A DNA stretch of 64,000 nt. It comes from JBDIVL01 sp039794405. Lineage in GTDB: Bacteria; Planctomycetota; Brocadiia; Brocadiales; Brocadiaceae. Both the position numbers and the translations under genes were made by a program. The stretch spans positions 8,168-72,167 of the forward strand of contig JBDIVL010000019.1 of NCBI GenBank assembly GCA_039794405.1, in the 5' to 3' direction. The notes under the pieces are model-generated. The model saw only the letters and a program-made list of their open reading frames with translations, did no database searches and was not told where the DNA came from. This document shows positions 18,988-28,847 of this stretch, piece by piece (position 1 is the first letter of the stretch; each line of letters begins with the position of its first letter).

Positions 18988-19980
18988 ATGATTAAGGTCT
19001 ATTTTCTTATACAAGGATGGGATCTTGCTTCAACCTCAAGCCGGTACAGGGTGTTACAGTATCTCCCATATCTTAAGGAATCACAAATAGATGCAAAGGT
19101 GACAACCTTCCCGTATTCTTTTAGACAATGGATAAGATTATTTTCAGAAATTCGGAATTACGATGTACTGTTCATTCAAAGAAAGCGGCTTTGGTATTGG
19201 CAGATCTGGTGTCTGAAAAGAATTGGTATCAAGGTTATCTTTGATTTCGATGATGCCATTATGTTTAAAAGTCCTGTAAGTGGAGGCGGAAGGTCTTTTA
19301 AAAGGCAACGTACATTTCTGAGAATGATAAAGAACAGCAATTTAGTTATCGTAGGAAATCAGTATTTAGAATCGTATGTTGCACCCTATAACAAAAATAC
19401 CGTTATTATACCTACAGCAATCGATTTGAGTTTATATACAGGAAAAAATTATCGTAAGGATAAAGAGAAAATTACGATCGGATGGATTGGAAGTAAATCC
19501 TCAGTTCCTTATTTAAAGGAGCTTGTGCCTGCTTTCGATCATCTGGCAAGTTATCATAAAGACATAGAGTTGAAAATTATTTGTGATGATTTTTTTGATT
19601 GTAAAAAAATGCCTGTTATCAAAAAGGTATGGGCGTTAGAGGAAGAAAACGCAGATTTACAAGAGATCGATATCGGTTTGGCACCTTTACCTGATCACGA
19701 GTGGACAAAGGGCAAATGTGCAACAAAATTGTTACAATACCTCTCTATTGGAATTCCCGTTATTTGCTCTCCGGTCGGTGTGCACAATGAGATTATAAAA
19801 GAGGGTATTAATGGTATGTTCGCAAATTCTCTGCATGAATGGGTAGAGAAATTAACTATTCTTATAACCGACAAAGCCCTTCGAGAATGCATCGGACTTG
19901 AAGGTCGAAAGACGGTTGAATCTGCCTATTCACTTAAGGCAAATATCCCGAAATTTATTAACGCGATTAAAGGAATTTAA
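18988..19980 (+). CDS. Glycosyltransferase family 4/1
   Basis: A 330-residue GT-B-like enzyme. It contains SSRYRVLQYLPYL near the N-terminus, KVIFDFDDAIM in the middle, IGWIGSKSSVPYL opening the second Rossmann domain, and KLLQYLSIGIPVICSPVG with a downstream acidic segment for donor binding. It follows the repeat-bearing gap and precedes a GT2 gene by 5 bases, so it is probably the first gene of a second transcription unit. There is no membrane helix; it would act at the inner face of the inner membrane. The sugar is unknown. Confidence 0.85.
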   Translation: MIKVYFLIQGWDLASTSSRYRVLQYLPYLKESQIDAKVTTFPYSFRQWIRLFSEIRNYDVLFIQRKRLWYWQIWCLKRIGIKVIFDFDDAIMFKSPVSGGGRSFKRQRTFLRMIKNSNLVIVGNQYLESYVAPYNKNTVIIPTAIDLSLYTGKNYRKDKEKITIGWIGSKSSVPYLKELVPAFDHLASYHKDIELKIICDDFFDCKKMPVIKKVWALEEENADLQEIDIGLAPLPDHEWTKGKCATKLLQYLSIGIPVICSPVGVHNEIIKEGINGMFANSLHEWVEKLTILITDKALRECIGLEGRKTVESAYSLKANIPKFINAIKGI

Positions 19981-19985
19981 TATCA

Positions 19986-20891
19986 ATGGCTAATACTTCA
20001 CCTCTTGTGAGTATAATATTGCCCACATATAACTGTGCTAACTTTTTACCTGATTCCCTTGGGTCGATTTTATTACAGACCTACGGTTCTTATGAAATTG
20101 TTGTGGTAGATGATGGGTCAACGGATAACACAAAAGAAGTCTTAGATCCGTTTATGGGAAAGATAAAATACATAAATTTAGAGCAAAATAAGGGATTGCC
20201 TGTTGCAAGGAACATTGGTATCCGATCTGCTCAGGGTAGGTATATCGCCTTTATTGATGCAGATGATCTCTGGTTTCCAGAAAAATTGCAGACTGATATT
20301 GAACATTTTCAGAGGTACCCGGAAGTTGGCATGGTCTATTCGAAACATATAAACGTAGATGAAAAGGGAACATTCATTAATAGAGGAACGAAGAGACGAT
20401 TGCCATCGGGCAATATTTTCATACAATTATTTTCTGAACAGAATTTTATAACTACTTCAACGGTAGTGGTGAAAAAAGAGGTATTTGAGACAGCGGGTCT
20501 ATTTGATGAACAGTTTTTTAATTGTCAGGACTGGGATATGTGGCTACGGACTGCGTTCTATTTCAAGGTGGCAGGCATTAATGAATTTCTTGTTAAATAC
20601 AGGCATAACCCGAACTCTCTTAGCAAAAATTACCAGCGGGTCTTAAAACATCAAAAGATGGTTATCGATAAAATATACACAGTGTTTAAAGATAAAGAGA
20701 ATGGTATTAGTGAAAAACTTTATAAAAAGCGGCTGGCATTACATTATGCAAAAGTTGGTAGATATTATTTAAGGGCAGGTGATAAGAATCATGCACATGA
20801 AAATTTTCGGTTGTCTCTGGAATATAATCTCTTGAATATAAGGACAATAAGGTATTATTTGCATACGTTGTATTCCACGATTTTCCATTAA
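19986..20891 (+). CDS. Glycosyltransferase family 2
   Basis: A 301-residue GT-A enzyme. The N-terminus VSIILPTYNCANFL and VVVDDGSTDNTKEV bind the nucleotide, IAFIDADDLW is the DxD metal site, and the NCQDWDMWLRTAF segment fits the acceptor/catalytic region. The C-terminal 70 residues are helical. It is 5 bases after the previous glycosyltransferase and 9 bases before the next, so clearly cotranscribed. The sugar specificity cannot be read. Confidence 0.9.
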   Translation: MANTSPLVSIILPTYNCANFLPDSLGSILLQTYGSYEIVVVDDGSTDNTKEVLDPFMGKIKYINLEQNKGLPVARNIGIRSAQGRYIAFIDADDLWFPEKLQTDIEHFQRYPEVGMVYSKHINVDEKGTFINRGTKRRLPSGNIFIQLFSEQNFITTSTVVVKKEVFETAGLFDEQFFNCQDWDMWLRTAFYFKVAGINEFLVKYRHNPNSLSKNYQRVLKHQKMVIDKIYTVFKDKENGISEKLYKKRLALHYAKVGRYYLRAGDKNHAHENFRLSLEYNLLNIRTIRYYLHTLYSTIFH

Positions 20892-20900
20892 ACCAAAGAT

Positions 20901-21998
20901 ATGAGAATTTTATATATTTATTCGGATTGGAAGTGGACAGGACCATCCCAGCCTATCGTTGAATTGTGTGATTATATGAGCGGGCACGGAGATGTCGCTA
21001 TTTTAACGAGTACACCGAAAAACCCTGAAAGGGGTTTAATATCATATATTGAAAGTAAAAAAATATTCATTACAACAACGCTGATGAAACGAGGCGGTAT
21101 CGTAGGGTTTTTTAAAAATCGCGAAAGTATTCGGCAGTGTATTCGAGAATTTCAACCAGATATAATTCATACATTTCGTGAAAACGACCTTGCCTCTTTA
21201 GCAGGTGACTTGCGCCAAAGGCTTATTGTGTTTACTGATTTTGCAGTTGCTGTTCCAAATTTCCTGCGCAGGACAATCTGGAGAAGGGCAGACGTTGTTA
21301 CTACTTTTAGTAAAAAGGTGAGTGAAATAATGAATTCAAAATTAGGAAATGTGGTATATATAAACCCCTGGCTGAATACGAAAGCACAAACACAAACCTC
21401 ACATAGTATTTCAGCCTTAGATGGGTTTAAGATATATAATAAGCCCTTCGTAATAGGCCTTATTATGAGGATACAACCGCACAGGAGGTTTGATCTCGTT
21501 ATTGAAACTGCAAAACGCATAAAAGCCTCCGGGAAAAATATTGTCTTTCTTATTTTAGGCCGGGGAAAAGCTAGAATATTAAAGCAGGCAAAAGAGTCTT
21601 CCGAAAGGTTTGGTCTGGCAAATACGATACTATTTGGTGGTTATAGAAAAGTAGACTATTGGGATAGTATTCATTGCTTTGATGTGATGTTGTATACAGT
21701 ACCCGGTTCGGATGGTACAGCCCGTGCGCTCAGACAATGTCAGGCAATGGGTAAACCTGTTATTTGTCTGAGGAATGACTCTCTGCTGGATATTGTACAT
21801 GATAACGTGGATGGCTTTATGGTTGGGGAGGATCCTGATGAGATAGCATCCTGTATATATCGGTTCTATGATAACAAAAATTTGTATTCAGAATTTTCAA
21901 GAAACTCTTTACAACAAGGGTTTTCCTATAGTCTGGAAATAGTTGGAGAGAAAATTCTTCGTTTATACGAAAAAAGATTACATTTGAAAAAGGGATAG
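20901..21998 (+). CDS. Glycosyltransferase family 4
   Basis: A 365-residue GT-B enzyme. Recognisable are the N-terminal ILYIYSDWKWTGPSQPIVELCDYM, the inter-domain VIGLIMRIQPHRRFDLVIETAKRI and FLILGRGKARI, and the donor-site region GTARALRQCQAMGKPVICLRN. It lies 9 bases after the GT2 gene. The donor helix has Arg where many GT4 enzymes carry the first Glu of E-x7-E, a mild deviation. The role in the surface glycan is inferred from the cluster. Confidence 0.85.
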   Translation: MRILYIYSDWKWTGPSQPIVELCDYMSGHGDVAILTSTPKNPERGLISYIESKKIFITTTLMKRGGIVGFFKNRESIRQCIREFQPDIIHTFRENDLASLAGDLRQRLIVFTDFAVAVPNFLRRTIWRRADVVTTFSKKVSEIMNSKLGNVVYINPWLNTKAQTQTSHSISALDGFKIYNKPFVIGLIMRIQPHRRFDLVIETAKRIKASGKNIVFLILGRGKARILKQAKESSERFGLANTILFGGYRKVDYWDSIHCFDVMLYTVPGSDGTARALRQCQAMGKPVICLRNDSLLDIVHDNVDGFMVGEDPDEIASCIYRFYDNKNLYSEFSRNSLQQGFSYSLEIVGEKILRLYEKRLHLKKG

Positions 21999-22018
21999 GG
22001 CGGTACTAACGATATTGT

Positions 22019-22993
22019 ATGGTTGACCTGCGTTTTATTATTGTAAATTGGAATACCAGAGAGTTATTGATAGGTTGTATAGATTCTGTTTATAAAACGG
22101 TGAAGGGGCTTAGCTACCAAATATGCGTAGTAGATAATGGTTCCCGGGATGGTAGCGTTACAGCTGTTTGCAAGCGATTTCCTCAGGTCATTGTTATAGA
22201 AAACCAGGAGAACAGGGGATTTGCAGCCGCCGTGAATCAGGCGCTGGAAGGGAATAGTGCGGACTATAGTGTATTATTAAATACAGATACAATTTTACAG
22301 GAAGATGCAATCCATGTAATGTATTCATTTCTGGAGCAACATAAAGATGCGGGGATCGCCGGGGCACAACTCCAAAGACCGGATGGTACAAGGCAGCATA
22401 GCTATGACAATTATCCTACCCTGGCAACAGAACTTTTTAATAAAAGTTTGCTGCAGTGGCTCTTTCCCGGTAAATACCCAAGCAAAAAACAAACAGTACT
22501 TCAACCTACGGAAGTTGAATCAGTTATCGGGGCATGCCTCATGATTAGGAGTGAGGCCATAAAACAGGTGGGTAAATTAGACGAGGATTATTTTTTTTTC
22601 CTTGAGGAAACGGATTGGTGCTATCGTATGTGGAAGACTGGCTGGAAGGTGTACCATATACCGAGTGCTGAAGTTATTCACCTTGGTGGGCAGAGTAAGA
22701 AGATGGCACCGTGGCAGTCGCAAGTCGAGTATTGCCGTTCATTGTATATCTTTTTTAGAAAAAATCGATCAATTGTTTCGTATCGTATATTCAGGATATT
22801 ATATCTGGTAAAAATTATTTTGAATTTAGTGGTAAATATCATTGGTAATCTGTGCGTTTTGTTTCAAAACCAGAAACTGCGTTACCGGATGCTAATATAC
22901 TCCAGGCTTTTTTGGTGGCATCTCTTGCTATGTCCTACATGGATGGGTTTGAAACCGGTGAAGAGCTATCGGGAAGATCTTAAGAAGAAATAA
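22019..22993 (+). CDS. Glycosyltransferase family 2, rhamnosyltransferase-like
   Basis: A 324-residue GT-A enzyme of the type often annotated as dTDP-rhamnosyltransferase. Evidence: FIIVNWNTRELLIGCIDS, VVDNGSRDGSV, ENRGFAAAVNQAL, LLNTDTIL (metal DxD-like) and FFFLEETDWCYRMWKTGWKVYHIP. The last 60 residues are hydrophobic and basic, suggesting membrane association. It lies 20 bases after the GT4 gene and 44 before the ligase gene. Confidence 0.87.
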   Translation: MVDLRFIIVNWNTRELLIGCIDSVYKTVKGLSYQICVVDNGSRDGSVTAVCKRFPQVIVIENQENRGFAAAVNQALEGNSADYSVLLNTDTILQEDAIHVMYSFLEQHKDAGIAGAQLQRPDGTRQHSYDNYPTLATELFNKSLLQWLFPGKYPSKKQTVLQPTEVESVIGACLMIRSEAIKQVGKLDEDYFFFLEETDWCYRMWKTGWKVYHIPSAEVIHLGGQSKKMAPWQSQVEYCRSLYIFFRKNRSIVSYRIFRILYLVKIILNLVVNIIGNLCVLFQNQKLRYRMLIYSRLFWWHLLLCPTWMGLKPVKSYREDLKKK

Positions 22994-23037
22994 TACGTAT
23001 TTGAGACGTCGCATTTTACTATTTACCAAAACTACGC

Positions 23038-24366
23038 ATGAATAAATATCACATACCCTACACAAGTCAAATCTCAGAATACGCCTTTATTGCCTACTTC
23101 TTTATCCTTTCTTTTTTTCCATTTGATGCAGATATCATGAAATTATTTTGTTTTGTAATTGTAGTCGGATGTTGGATAACAAAAATGATATCTGAAAAAA
23201 GGGTACAATTTGCTAAGACATCACTGAATATTCCAATTTTTGCATTTCTCTTGTGCTCAATGATAGCCTCGTTTCATTCAATCAACATTACCTATAGTCT
23301 TAGAACGGTATTGCAGGATTACTTCGCATACTTTATCATTTTTTTTAGCATGGTGAATACCATTCATGATCAGGAACAGGTCAAGCGGATGGTAAAAGGT
23401 ATGCTGATTACATGTGGTCTGGTTTGTGCTTATGGAATATACGGATATTACACAGGGATTGCTGTCCGTGATGAAAGATTTATAGCTACTTTTGAATACC
23501 ATTCCCGAATTGCAAAATATATATCGTTATTCTTACCTATTGCCGTATGCCTACTGTTCTATTACAGGAATGTATTAACTCGTCTGTATTTAATTATTTT
23601 CATACTTGTTTGTAGTTTTTCCCTAATTTTAACGATGAACCGCACAAGCTGGGTGGCCATTTTTTTTACAATGCTTTTCATTGGTTTTATGGTTCAGAGG
23701 AAGTTACTGGTGTTTGCATGCATCTGTACATGTGCGTTGCTTTTTTTCGTGTTACCTTCTAAATTTACTACCCACGTTAAAACGATCACACAGGTCAAAG
23801 AATTTTTTAATTCTGAGAAAATACTTGGTGATCGGTTATTATGTTGGAAGGCATCCGTTGCTATAATCCGAGATTATCCTTTACTGGGCATTGGTCCGGG
23901 TAAAAGGAATTTTCGAGATGCTTACCAACTTTATGCACAGAAAATAAAGAATATGGAAAAACAATTGAAAAATGAGATGGTTTCTAAACAACCGAAGGAA
24001 ATAAAATCCTGGAAAAAGAAAAGAGATAAAAAAATTGCAAGACTTTCCCACGCACACAACATCTTTTTACATATATGGACAGGAACGGGTATTGCGGGTT
24101 TTTTGGCTTTTTTATGGGTATTTATAACGGTATTCTATACAGCAATAAAATCGTCCCTGGTTCAGGGAAAAAGATATGAGAAAACTCTTTTGATGGGTAT
24201 TACTGCCAGCCTTATTTCTCTTTTCTTACATGGCTTTACCGATAGCTTTTGGAAAAAACCAGACGCTTTATTTTTATGGTATATTATTGGTCTGTTGTTT
24301 GTCTTTATTCATAGTACACAAAATACAGCCAGGTCAACCCTTGACACTCCTGCTGCCAATGTTTGA
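23038..24366 (+). CDS. O-antigen ligase/polymerase family membrane protein
   Basis: A 442-residue protein with about eleven predicted membrane helices and one large hydrophilic loop (about 255-345). That loop holds LGIGPGKRNF at its start and HAHNIFLHIWTGTGIAGF at its end, the Wzy_C signature of WaaL ligases and Wzy polymerases. It would act in the inner membrane, joining or polymerising lipid-linked glycan on the periplasmic side. It closes the glycosyltransferase series. Ligase and polymerase cannot be told apart from sequence alone, and no flippase or chain-length regulator is in the window. Confidence 0.85.
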   Translation: MNKYHIPYTSQISEYAFIAYFFILSFFPFDADIMKLFCFVIVVGCWITKMISEKRVQFAKTSLNIPIFAFLLCSMIASFHSINITYSLRTVLQDYFAYFIIFFSMVNTIHDQEQVKRMVKGMLITCGLVCAYGIYGYYTGIAVRDERFIATFEYHSRIAKYISLFLPIAVCLLFYYRNVLTRLYLIIFILVCSFSLILTMNRTSWVAIFFTMLFIGFMVQRKLLVFACICTCALLFFVLPSKFTTHVKTITQVKEFFNSEKILGDRLLCWKASVAIIRDYPLLGIGPGKRNFRDAYQLYAQKIKNMEKQLKNEMVSKQPKEIKSWKKKRDKKIARLSHAHNIFLHIWTGTGIAGFLAFLWVFITVFYTAIKSSLVQGKRYEKTLLMGITASLISLFLHGFTDSFWKKPDALFLWYIIGLLFVFIHSTQNTARSTLDTPAANV

Positions 24367-24469
24367 TAAGTGTTTGTGTCAATATAATCTTTTGGTTAAC
24401 TCAAGCCTCGTAAATATATGGAAAAGTGAAATAATATCTCTTTTATTTTTTATGGCGGCAAAATGATAA

Positions 24470-25333
24470 ATGCCTATACTGAGGTTTACCTTTCTTGATA
24501 AAGATAATATACATACCCTGCATAATTTCTTAACCCATAAATTAACTTTATCAAAAAAGAGGGCAAAACAACTGCTGGATAAACGAAGGGTTTTTGTAAA
24601 CAAAAGGCGTATCTGGATTGCCTCATACCGATTGAATAAGGGGGATGTCGTTGAGGTTATTACGGAAGAGATCAAGTCTTCAGACTTTCCTTCAGGGCAT
24701 ACGACGGGAACTGGATTCCAAAAAGATTCTATTCTCTTTAAAGATGATCATTATCTTATTGTTTCAAAGCCTCCGAATATCGTAACAAATGGTCCCAAAA
24801 GTCTTGAAAGTGAACTTAGGATGTATTTTCATGATAATCACATTCAGGCGGTTCATCGATTAGATAAAGATACTTCAGGTGTGGTTATCTTTGCAATGAA
24901 AAAAGATGCCTTCGAGCGCATGAAGGCCTTGTTTAAAGAAGAGCACATCAAAAAAGTTTACAGGGCTATTGTAAGGGGCAGTATTAGCAAACAAAACTTT
25001 ACCATAGACACTCCCATACGGAAACAGAGGGCTGCAACCCACGTGAAGCTTTTAAAAGGGGGTAAGGATGCATCCTATCTGGAGGTTCAAATTGAAACAG
25101 GGAGAACCCACCAGATTAGAATTCATCTTGCGTCTATAGGGTACCCGGTTATTGGTGAAATGGAATATGACCGAAAGCCAATAGAAAGCCCACTTTTGAG
25201 ACAGATCGGAAGGCACATGCTCCATGCTTATCTGATATCCTTTATCCACCCCTATACTCATAAAACAGTATCAGTTACTGCAGATATTCCCGAAGACTTT
25301 TATCAGTGTCTGAAACTTTTTGGTCTTGAATAA
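24470..25333 (+). CDS. RluA-family pseudouridine synthase
   Basis: A 287-residue RNA modification enzyme that isomerises uridine in rRNA or tRNA. Residues about 14-70 form an S4 RNA-binding domain (LTLSKKRAKQLLDKRRVFVNKRR). The catalytic motif is intact as AVHRLDKDTSGVVIF, with the Asp nucleophile near residue 129. The later ETGRTHQIRIHLASIGYPVIG is diagnostic of the RluA/C/D family. The target site cannot be read. It is convergent with hflC, with adjoining ends and no clear hairpin between. Confidence 0.92.
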   Translation: MPILRFTFLDKDNIHTLHNFLTHKLTLSKKRAKQLLDKRRVFVNKRRIWIASYRLNKGDVVEVITEEIKSSDFPSGHTTGTGFQKDSILFKDDHYLIVSKPPNIVTNGPKSLESELRMYFHDNHIQAVHRLDKDTSGVVIFAMKKDAFERMKALFKEEHIKKVYRAIVRGSISKQNFTIDTPIRKQRAATHVKLLKGGKDASYLEVQIETGRTHQIRIHLASIGYPVIGEMEYDRKPIESPLLRQIGRHMLHAYLISFIHPYTHKTVSVTADIPEDFYQCLKLFGLE

Positions 25334-26299
25334 TTATGGTAAAGCAGATACAGGCGTATCTTCCTTCCGGAAACTTTTCAAATATCTGAAGTAGTCCCCA
25401 TCTGTAGTGAGAATGAAGTGTGTTTGTTTCTGAAAAGTCGACTCAAAAGTTTCCAGTGTTTTTATAAAGGAATAAAATTCCGGTGCCTTTTCATATGCTT
25501 CAGCATAGATTTTTATGGCCTCTGCATCCGCTTGTCCTTTAATTTCTTCTGCCGTTTTATATCCTTCTGATTCGATACGTTCCAGTTCTCTTTTCATAGA
25601 ACCCAGAATCTCTGCCTCTTCTTTCCTTCCTTCTGATTCATACTTATTGGCGATGCGGATACGTTCAGAACGCATCCGGTCATAAATCTTGGGAATGACC
25701 GCCTCCACGTAATTAATGTACTTTACACGGACATCCACTAATTCGATTCCGTAGCGACCTTCCAATGCACGTGCCGCCATTTTTCGGATCTCTTCAACAA
25801 TCTTGTCACGTCCCATGGTAATCATCACCTTTTTAATATCTGCCTCTTCTAACTCTTTTGTCGTGTATTCAAGCTTACGATTGGTATTTCTTAAGACTTC
25901 TCTTAAAGTATATGCACTGACTACGTTTTTGACAGCCGATTCGATTACTTCATCTAATACGCCTTGACCGCGCGCCTCTGTCCCCAAAGAAGTGTAGAAT
26001 CTGAGAGGGTCGGTGATCTTCCATCGTGCCCATGTTCCTACACCGATATTTTCCTTATCCCTTGTCAAAATATCACTGGGTTCTCCACTCCATTCGAGTA
26101 ATCTCTTATCAAAGTATCTTACTTCCTGTATGAATGGTGCTTTTGCATAAAGTCCCGGTTCTGTAACTGTCCGGACAGGTTTTCCGAATTGCGTGATAAC
26201 GGCCTGTAATCGTACATCGACAACGTACAGGGATGCTTTTAAAAATATCAAAACAGCAGCAATTGAAATAAGTATGACAATAATGATGGTCTTTTTCAT
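25334..26299 (-). CDS. hflC: HflC-like SPFH/band-7 protein
   Basis: A 321-residue inner-membrane protein with one N-terminal membrane helix (about 4-21), an SPFH/band-7 domain (about 22-190; VDVRLQAVITQFGKPVRTVTEPGLYAKAPF) and a long charged coiled coil ending near 290. With HflK it forms the periplasmic complex that restrains the FtsH protease. The start was chosen at the ATG behind AAGGAAC; a start 45 bases upstream lacks this support. In most genomes hflC follows hflK directly; here a broken four-helix-bundle gene lies between them. Confidence 0.88.
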   Translation of the reverse strand: MKKTIIIVILISIAAVLIFLKASLYVVDVRLQAVITQFGKPVRTVTEPGLYAKAPFIQEVRYFDKRLLEWSGEPSDILTRDKENIGVGTWARWKITDPLRFYTSLGTEARGQGVLDEVIESAVKNVVSAYTLREVLRNTNRKLEYTTKELEEADIKKVMITMGRDKIVEEIRKMAARALEGRYGIELVDVRVKYINYVEAVIPKIYDRMRSERIRIANKYESEGRKEEAEILGSMKRELERIESEGYKTAEEIKGQADAEAIKIYAEAYEKAPEFYSFIKTLETFESTFQKQTHFILTTDGDYFRYLKSFRKEDTPVSALP

Positions 26300-26347
26300 T
26301 TTTTGTTCCTTGTTTAGTTTAAAGGGGCAAGTAGCAAGGGGCAAGGG

Positions 26348-26703
26348 TCATGGTTGTAAAGATTTGATTAGACCTTTCAATAACTTTGCAACCTCTTGAC
26401 GTTTTCCATCCATCATTCCATATTTTTCATCGCTTATATATACTAAATCTTTAGAGAACAATAGGCATGTTTCTACTTTTCCCAAAGATCCTTTTACTAT
26501 CATCAAGAATTGTACATATTCCCTGCGATGTTGCCTTTCATACCCTTCCCTATATTAGCAGCTACGGATAGAGACGCTCTTCTTATTTGTGAAACTAATC
26601 CAAACATTTCTTGTCTGGGGTAATATTTGGTCATCATGTATATATCTAATACCAGTTCATATGCCTTTTGCCACGTCGTTAAGGTTCTAAACCCTTCTCC
26701 CAT
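26348..26703 (-). pseudogene. Four-helix-bundle (S23/IVP-type) protein, frameshifted
   Basis: The ATG at 26703, behind AAGGAG, opens a frame with FRTLTTWQKAYELVLDIYMM and EMFGLVSQIRRASLSVAANI, the hallmark of the S23 family often encoded in 23S rRNA intervening sequences and in stray genomic copies. It then ends early at 26503. A second frame continues as EGYERQHRREYVQFLMIVKG and runs to a stop at 26348 with the rest of the family pattern. One base missing near 26548-26551 explains the break. Joined, it would be about 118 residues, the usual length. It sits between hflK and hflC. Either a decayed gene or a sequencing error. Confidence 0.82.
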
Positions 26704-26740
26704 GACCCTGGCTCCTTACTACTCGACCCTCTTTATGGTG

Positions 26741-27730
26741 TTATTCATTGATCTTTAACATCGGCAATAAGCCTTGCAGGTCTTTATCAACAATGTATAG
26801 CTTTTCACATTTCGGAATGACCTTTGCCATCGTTTCGAGAAAGAGTCTGCGTCGGGTTACGTCTTCAGCCTTTTTGTATTCTTCATATACAGCTAAGAAT
26901 GCCTTAATATCTCCAGTAGCTTCATTTACCCTCCGGGTCCGGTATCCTTCTGCTTCTTTAATTACCTGTTCTTTTTTCCCCTCTGCGGCAGGCAGAATCT
27001 TGTTTTTTTGTCCCTCGGCCTCATTAATAATTCTATCTCTTATTTGAATTGCCTGGTTAACGGCATTAAAGGCGTCTTTTACAGGTTCCGGGGGATCAAC
27101 TCCTTTCAATAACACCGTTTGAATATCAATACCACAATGATAACTATCTAAAATCCTCTGGATATCCTCCCTGGCCTTTTGCTCAATCTCTGTCCTGCCA
27201 ATAGTTAAGACCTCATCAATAGAGCGATCTCCAATTAAGGTACGCATGACGGCCTGTGAAACACCACGGATTATTTCCTGTACATTCTTTACATTAAAAA
27301 AGTAATCCTCTAATGCCTTTATTTTATATCGTATTACCCAATGAACTTCTGCACAATTAAGGTCTCCGGTCAGCATCAATTTTTCTTCTTTTATATCAGG
27401 ATACTGGTAACCGATCCTATTTGAGAGACCACGCTGATCCGTCCTGAACCCGAACTCTTCGTTATAGATACGTTTTACTTCTCCTTTAAGTACTTTATCA
27501 ATACCATAAGGAACTTTGGTGTGAAGGCCTGGACCTACGGTTTCCACATACCGGCCAAACCTCAGGATAACGGCTTCTTCATTAGCTTTTACCGTGTAGA
27601 AAGCTGTATAACCAGTAACAATGACAAAGATGATGATCAATAACGGAGGGATAAATTTTTTTATTGATCCCCAGGGAATATCCTGAAATTGTATCTCTTG
27701 TGGTCTCCTATATGGTCCATAATCAGGCAT
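26741..27730 (-). CDS. hflK: HflK-like SPFH/band-7 protein
   Basis: A 329-residue inner-membrane partner of HflC. A Pro-rich cytoplasmic N-terminus (about 1-22) precedes one membrane helix (FIPPLLIIIFVIVTGYTAFY) and the SPFH domain (KANEEAVILRFGRYVETVGPGLHTKVPYG). The coiled coil carries DPPEPVKDAFNAVNQAIQIRD, strongly conserved in HflK. A good AAAGGAG site precedes the ATG. The gene is 103 bases downstream of the AIR-synthase-like gene. Confidence 0.92.
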   Translation of the reverse strand: MPDYGPYRRPQEIQFQDIPWGSIKKFIPPLLIIIFVIVTGYTAFYTVKANEEAVILRFGRYVETVGPGLHTKVPYGIDKVLKGEVKRIYNEEFGFRTDQRGLSNRIGYQYPDIKEEKLMLTGDLNCAEVHWVIRYKIKALEDYFFNVKNVQEIIRGVSQAVMRTLIGDRSIDEVLTIGRTEIEQKAREDIQRILDSYHCGIDIQTVLLKGVDPPEPVKDAFNAVNQAIQIRDRIINEAEGQKNKILPAAEGKKEQVIKEAEGYRTRRVNEATGDIKAFLAVYEEYKKAEDVTRRRLFLETMAKVIPKCEKLYIVDKDLQGLLPMLKINE

Positions 27731-27833
27731 ACTATTTCTCCTTTATTGGTTTTAATTGCTGAAGACCTGGAGTAATACGATCGCGTAAACAATATCTAAT
27801 GGACACCCTTTTCTCACAATCCCATATTCATTC

Positions 27834-28847
27834 TTATAAAACCTTTGTAATTTCATCTACTCTGAATGTTGGCATTTTTGTCAATGTGCCCTTTTTCATG
27901 AGTTTTAATCCTTCACTTTTCTCCATAAGTCTTCCTATCAGTGTACATACTATACCATTCTTTCTGAGGATAGCAATAACTTCTTTTGTATCCTTTGGAT
28001 CAAGTACAATCAGTAATGCTCCTGATGAGATGAGTCCAAGCGATTCGATATGGTAAAATTTGCAGATGAGTTCTGTTTCCTGATAACAAGGGATTCTCTC
28101 CATATCAATGATTGCCCCTGTTCCTGATATTTTTGTGAGTTCCAGAATACCTGTAGCCAGTCCACCTTCCGTTGGATCATGCATCGCATGGATTCGTACC
28201 GCTTTATTGGCTAACAGGGCGTCTGTAACGATACTTAATCCAGGGTTATTTATAAGTGCTTGCGCCTTTTTAACAAACTGACTGCCAAATTCTTTTTTCA
28301 TCTCTTTTGCCTTTTCGCGTGCAATAATTGCCGTTCCTTCTATCGCAATACCCTTGGTAAGCAGAATATCGTCACCAGGACGCGCCCGGGTATTTACCAC
28401 TAATTTATTCTTTTCTACCACGCCGAGCATGTGTCCAATAATAATTGGCTGATCGATCTTGTCGGAGATCTCTGTATGACCACCACAGAGAGTGATATGG
28501 AGGGCCTGGGTTGCTTCAACAATGTCACGGAAGATTCGTGTTACAAGCCTTGTATTTGTCTTTTTCCCAGGTAAAAGGATTGTTGCTAAAAACCATTGGG
28601 GTGTAGCTCCCATGGTAGCGATATCATTGGCGTTTACATGAACCGCGTACCATCCCATGCGATGAGTGGTGAAAGTTATTGGGTCTGTTTTTGCTACAAG
28701 ATATTTTTTGCCAAAATCGATAACGGCTGCGTCCTCACCAACCCTTGGACCTACGATTACCCGTGGGTCACGTATCGGATTTAATGAAAGGAGTTTTTCG
28801 AGCAGCCGATAGTCAAGCTTTCCTACTGGAAAACGAGTTATAGACAA
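27834..28847 (-). CDS. AIR synthase-related protein (HypE/PurM-like fold)
   Basis: A 337-residue ATP-binding protein of the PurM/ThiL/SelD/HypE superfamily. The N-terminal GEDAAVIDFGKKYLVAKTDPI holds the metal/ATP acidic cluster, HVNANDIATMGATPQWF is the signature helix, and HDPTEGGLATGILEL opens the C-terminal domain. It is closest to HypE-like proteins but lacks the C-terminal PRIC cysteine that HypE needs to carry the thiocarbamate group, so a hydrogenase role is unlikely. The start appears to be TTG behind AAAAGGAG. The substrate is unknown. Confidence 0.8.
   Translation of the reverse strand: MSITRFPVGKLDYRLLEKLLSLNPIRDPRVIVGPRVGEDAAVIDFGKKYLVAKTDPITFTTHRMGWYAVHVNANDIATMGATPQWFLATILLPGKKTNTRLVTRIFRDIVEATQALHITLCGGHTEISDKIDQPIIIGHMLGVVEKNKLVVNTRARPGDDILLTKGIAIEGTAIIAREKAKEMKKEFGSQFVKKAQALINNPGLSIVTDALLANKAVRIHAMHDPTEGGLATGILELTKISGTGAIIDMERIPCYQETELICKFYHIESLGLISSGALLIVLDPKDTKEVIAILRKNGIVCTLIGRLMEKSEGLKLMKKGTLTKMPTFRVDEITKVL

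Noticed and set aside
27834..28847. Annotation as HypE hydrogenase maturation protein
   Set aside because: The C-terminal Cys motif essential for HypE is absent and no other hyp gene is present.
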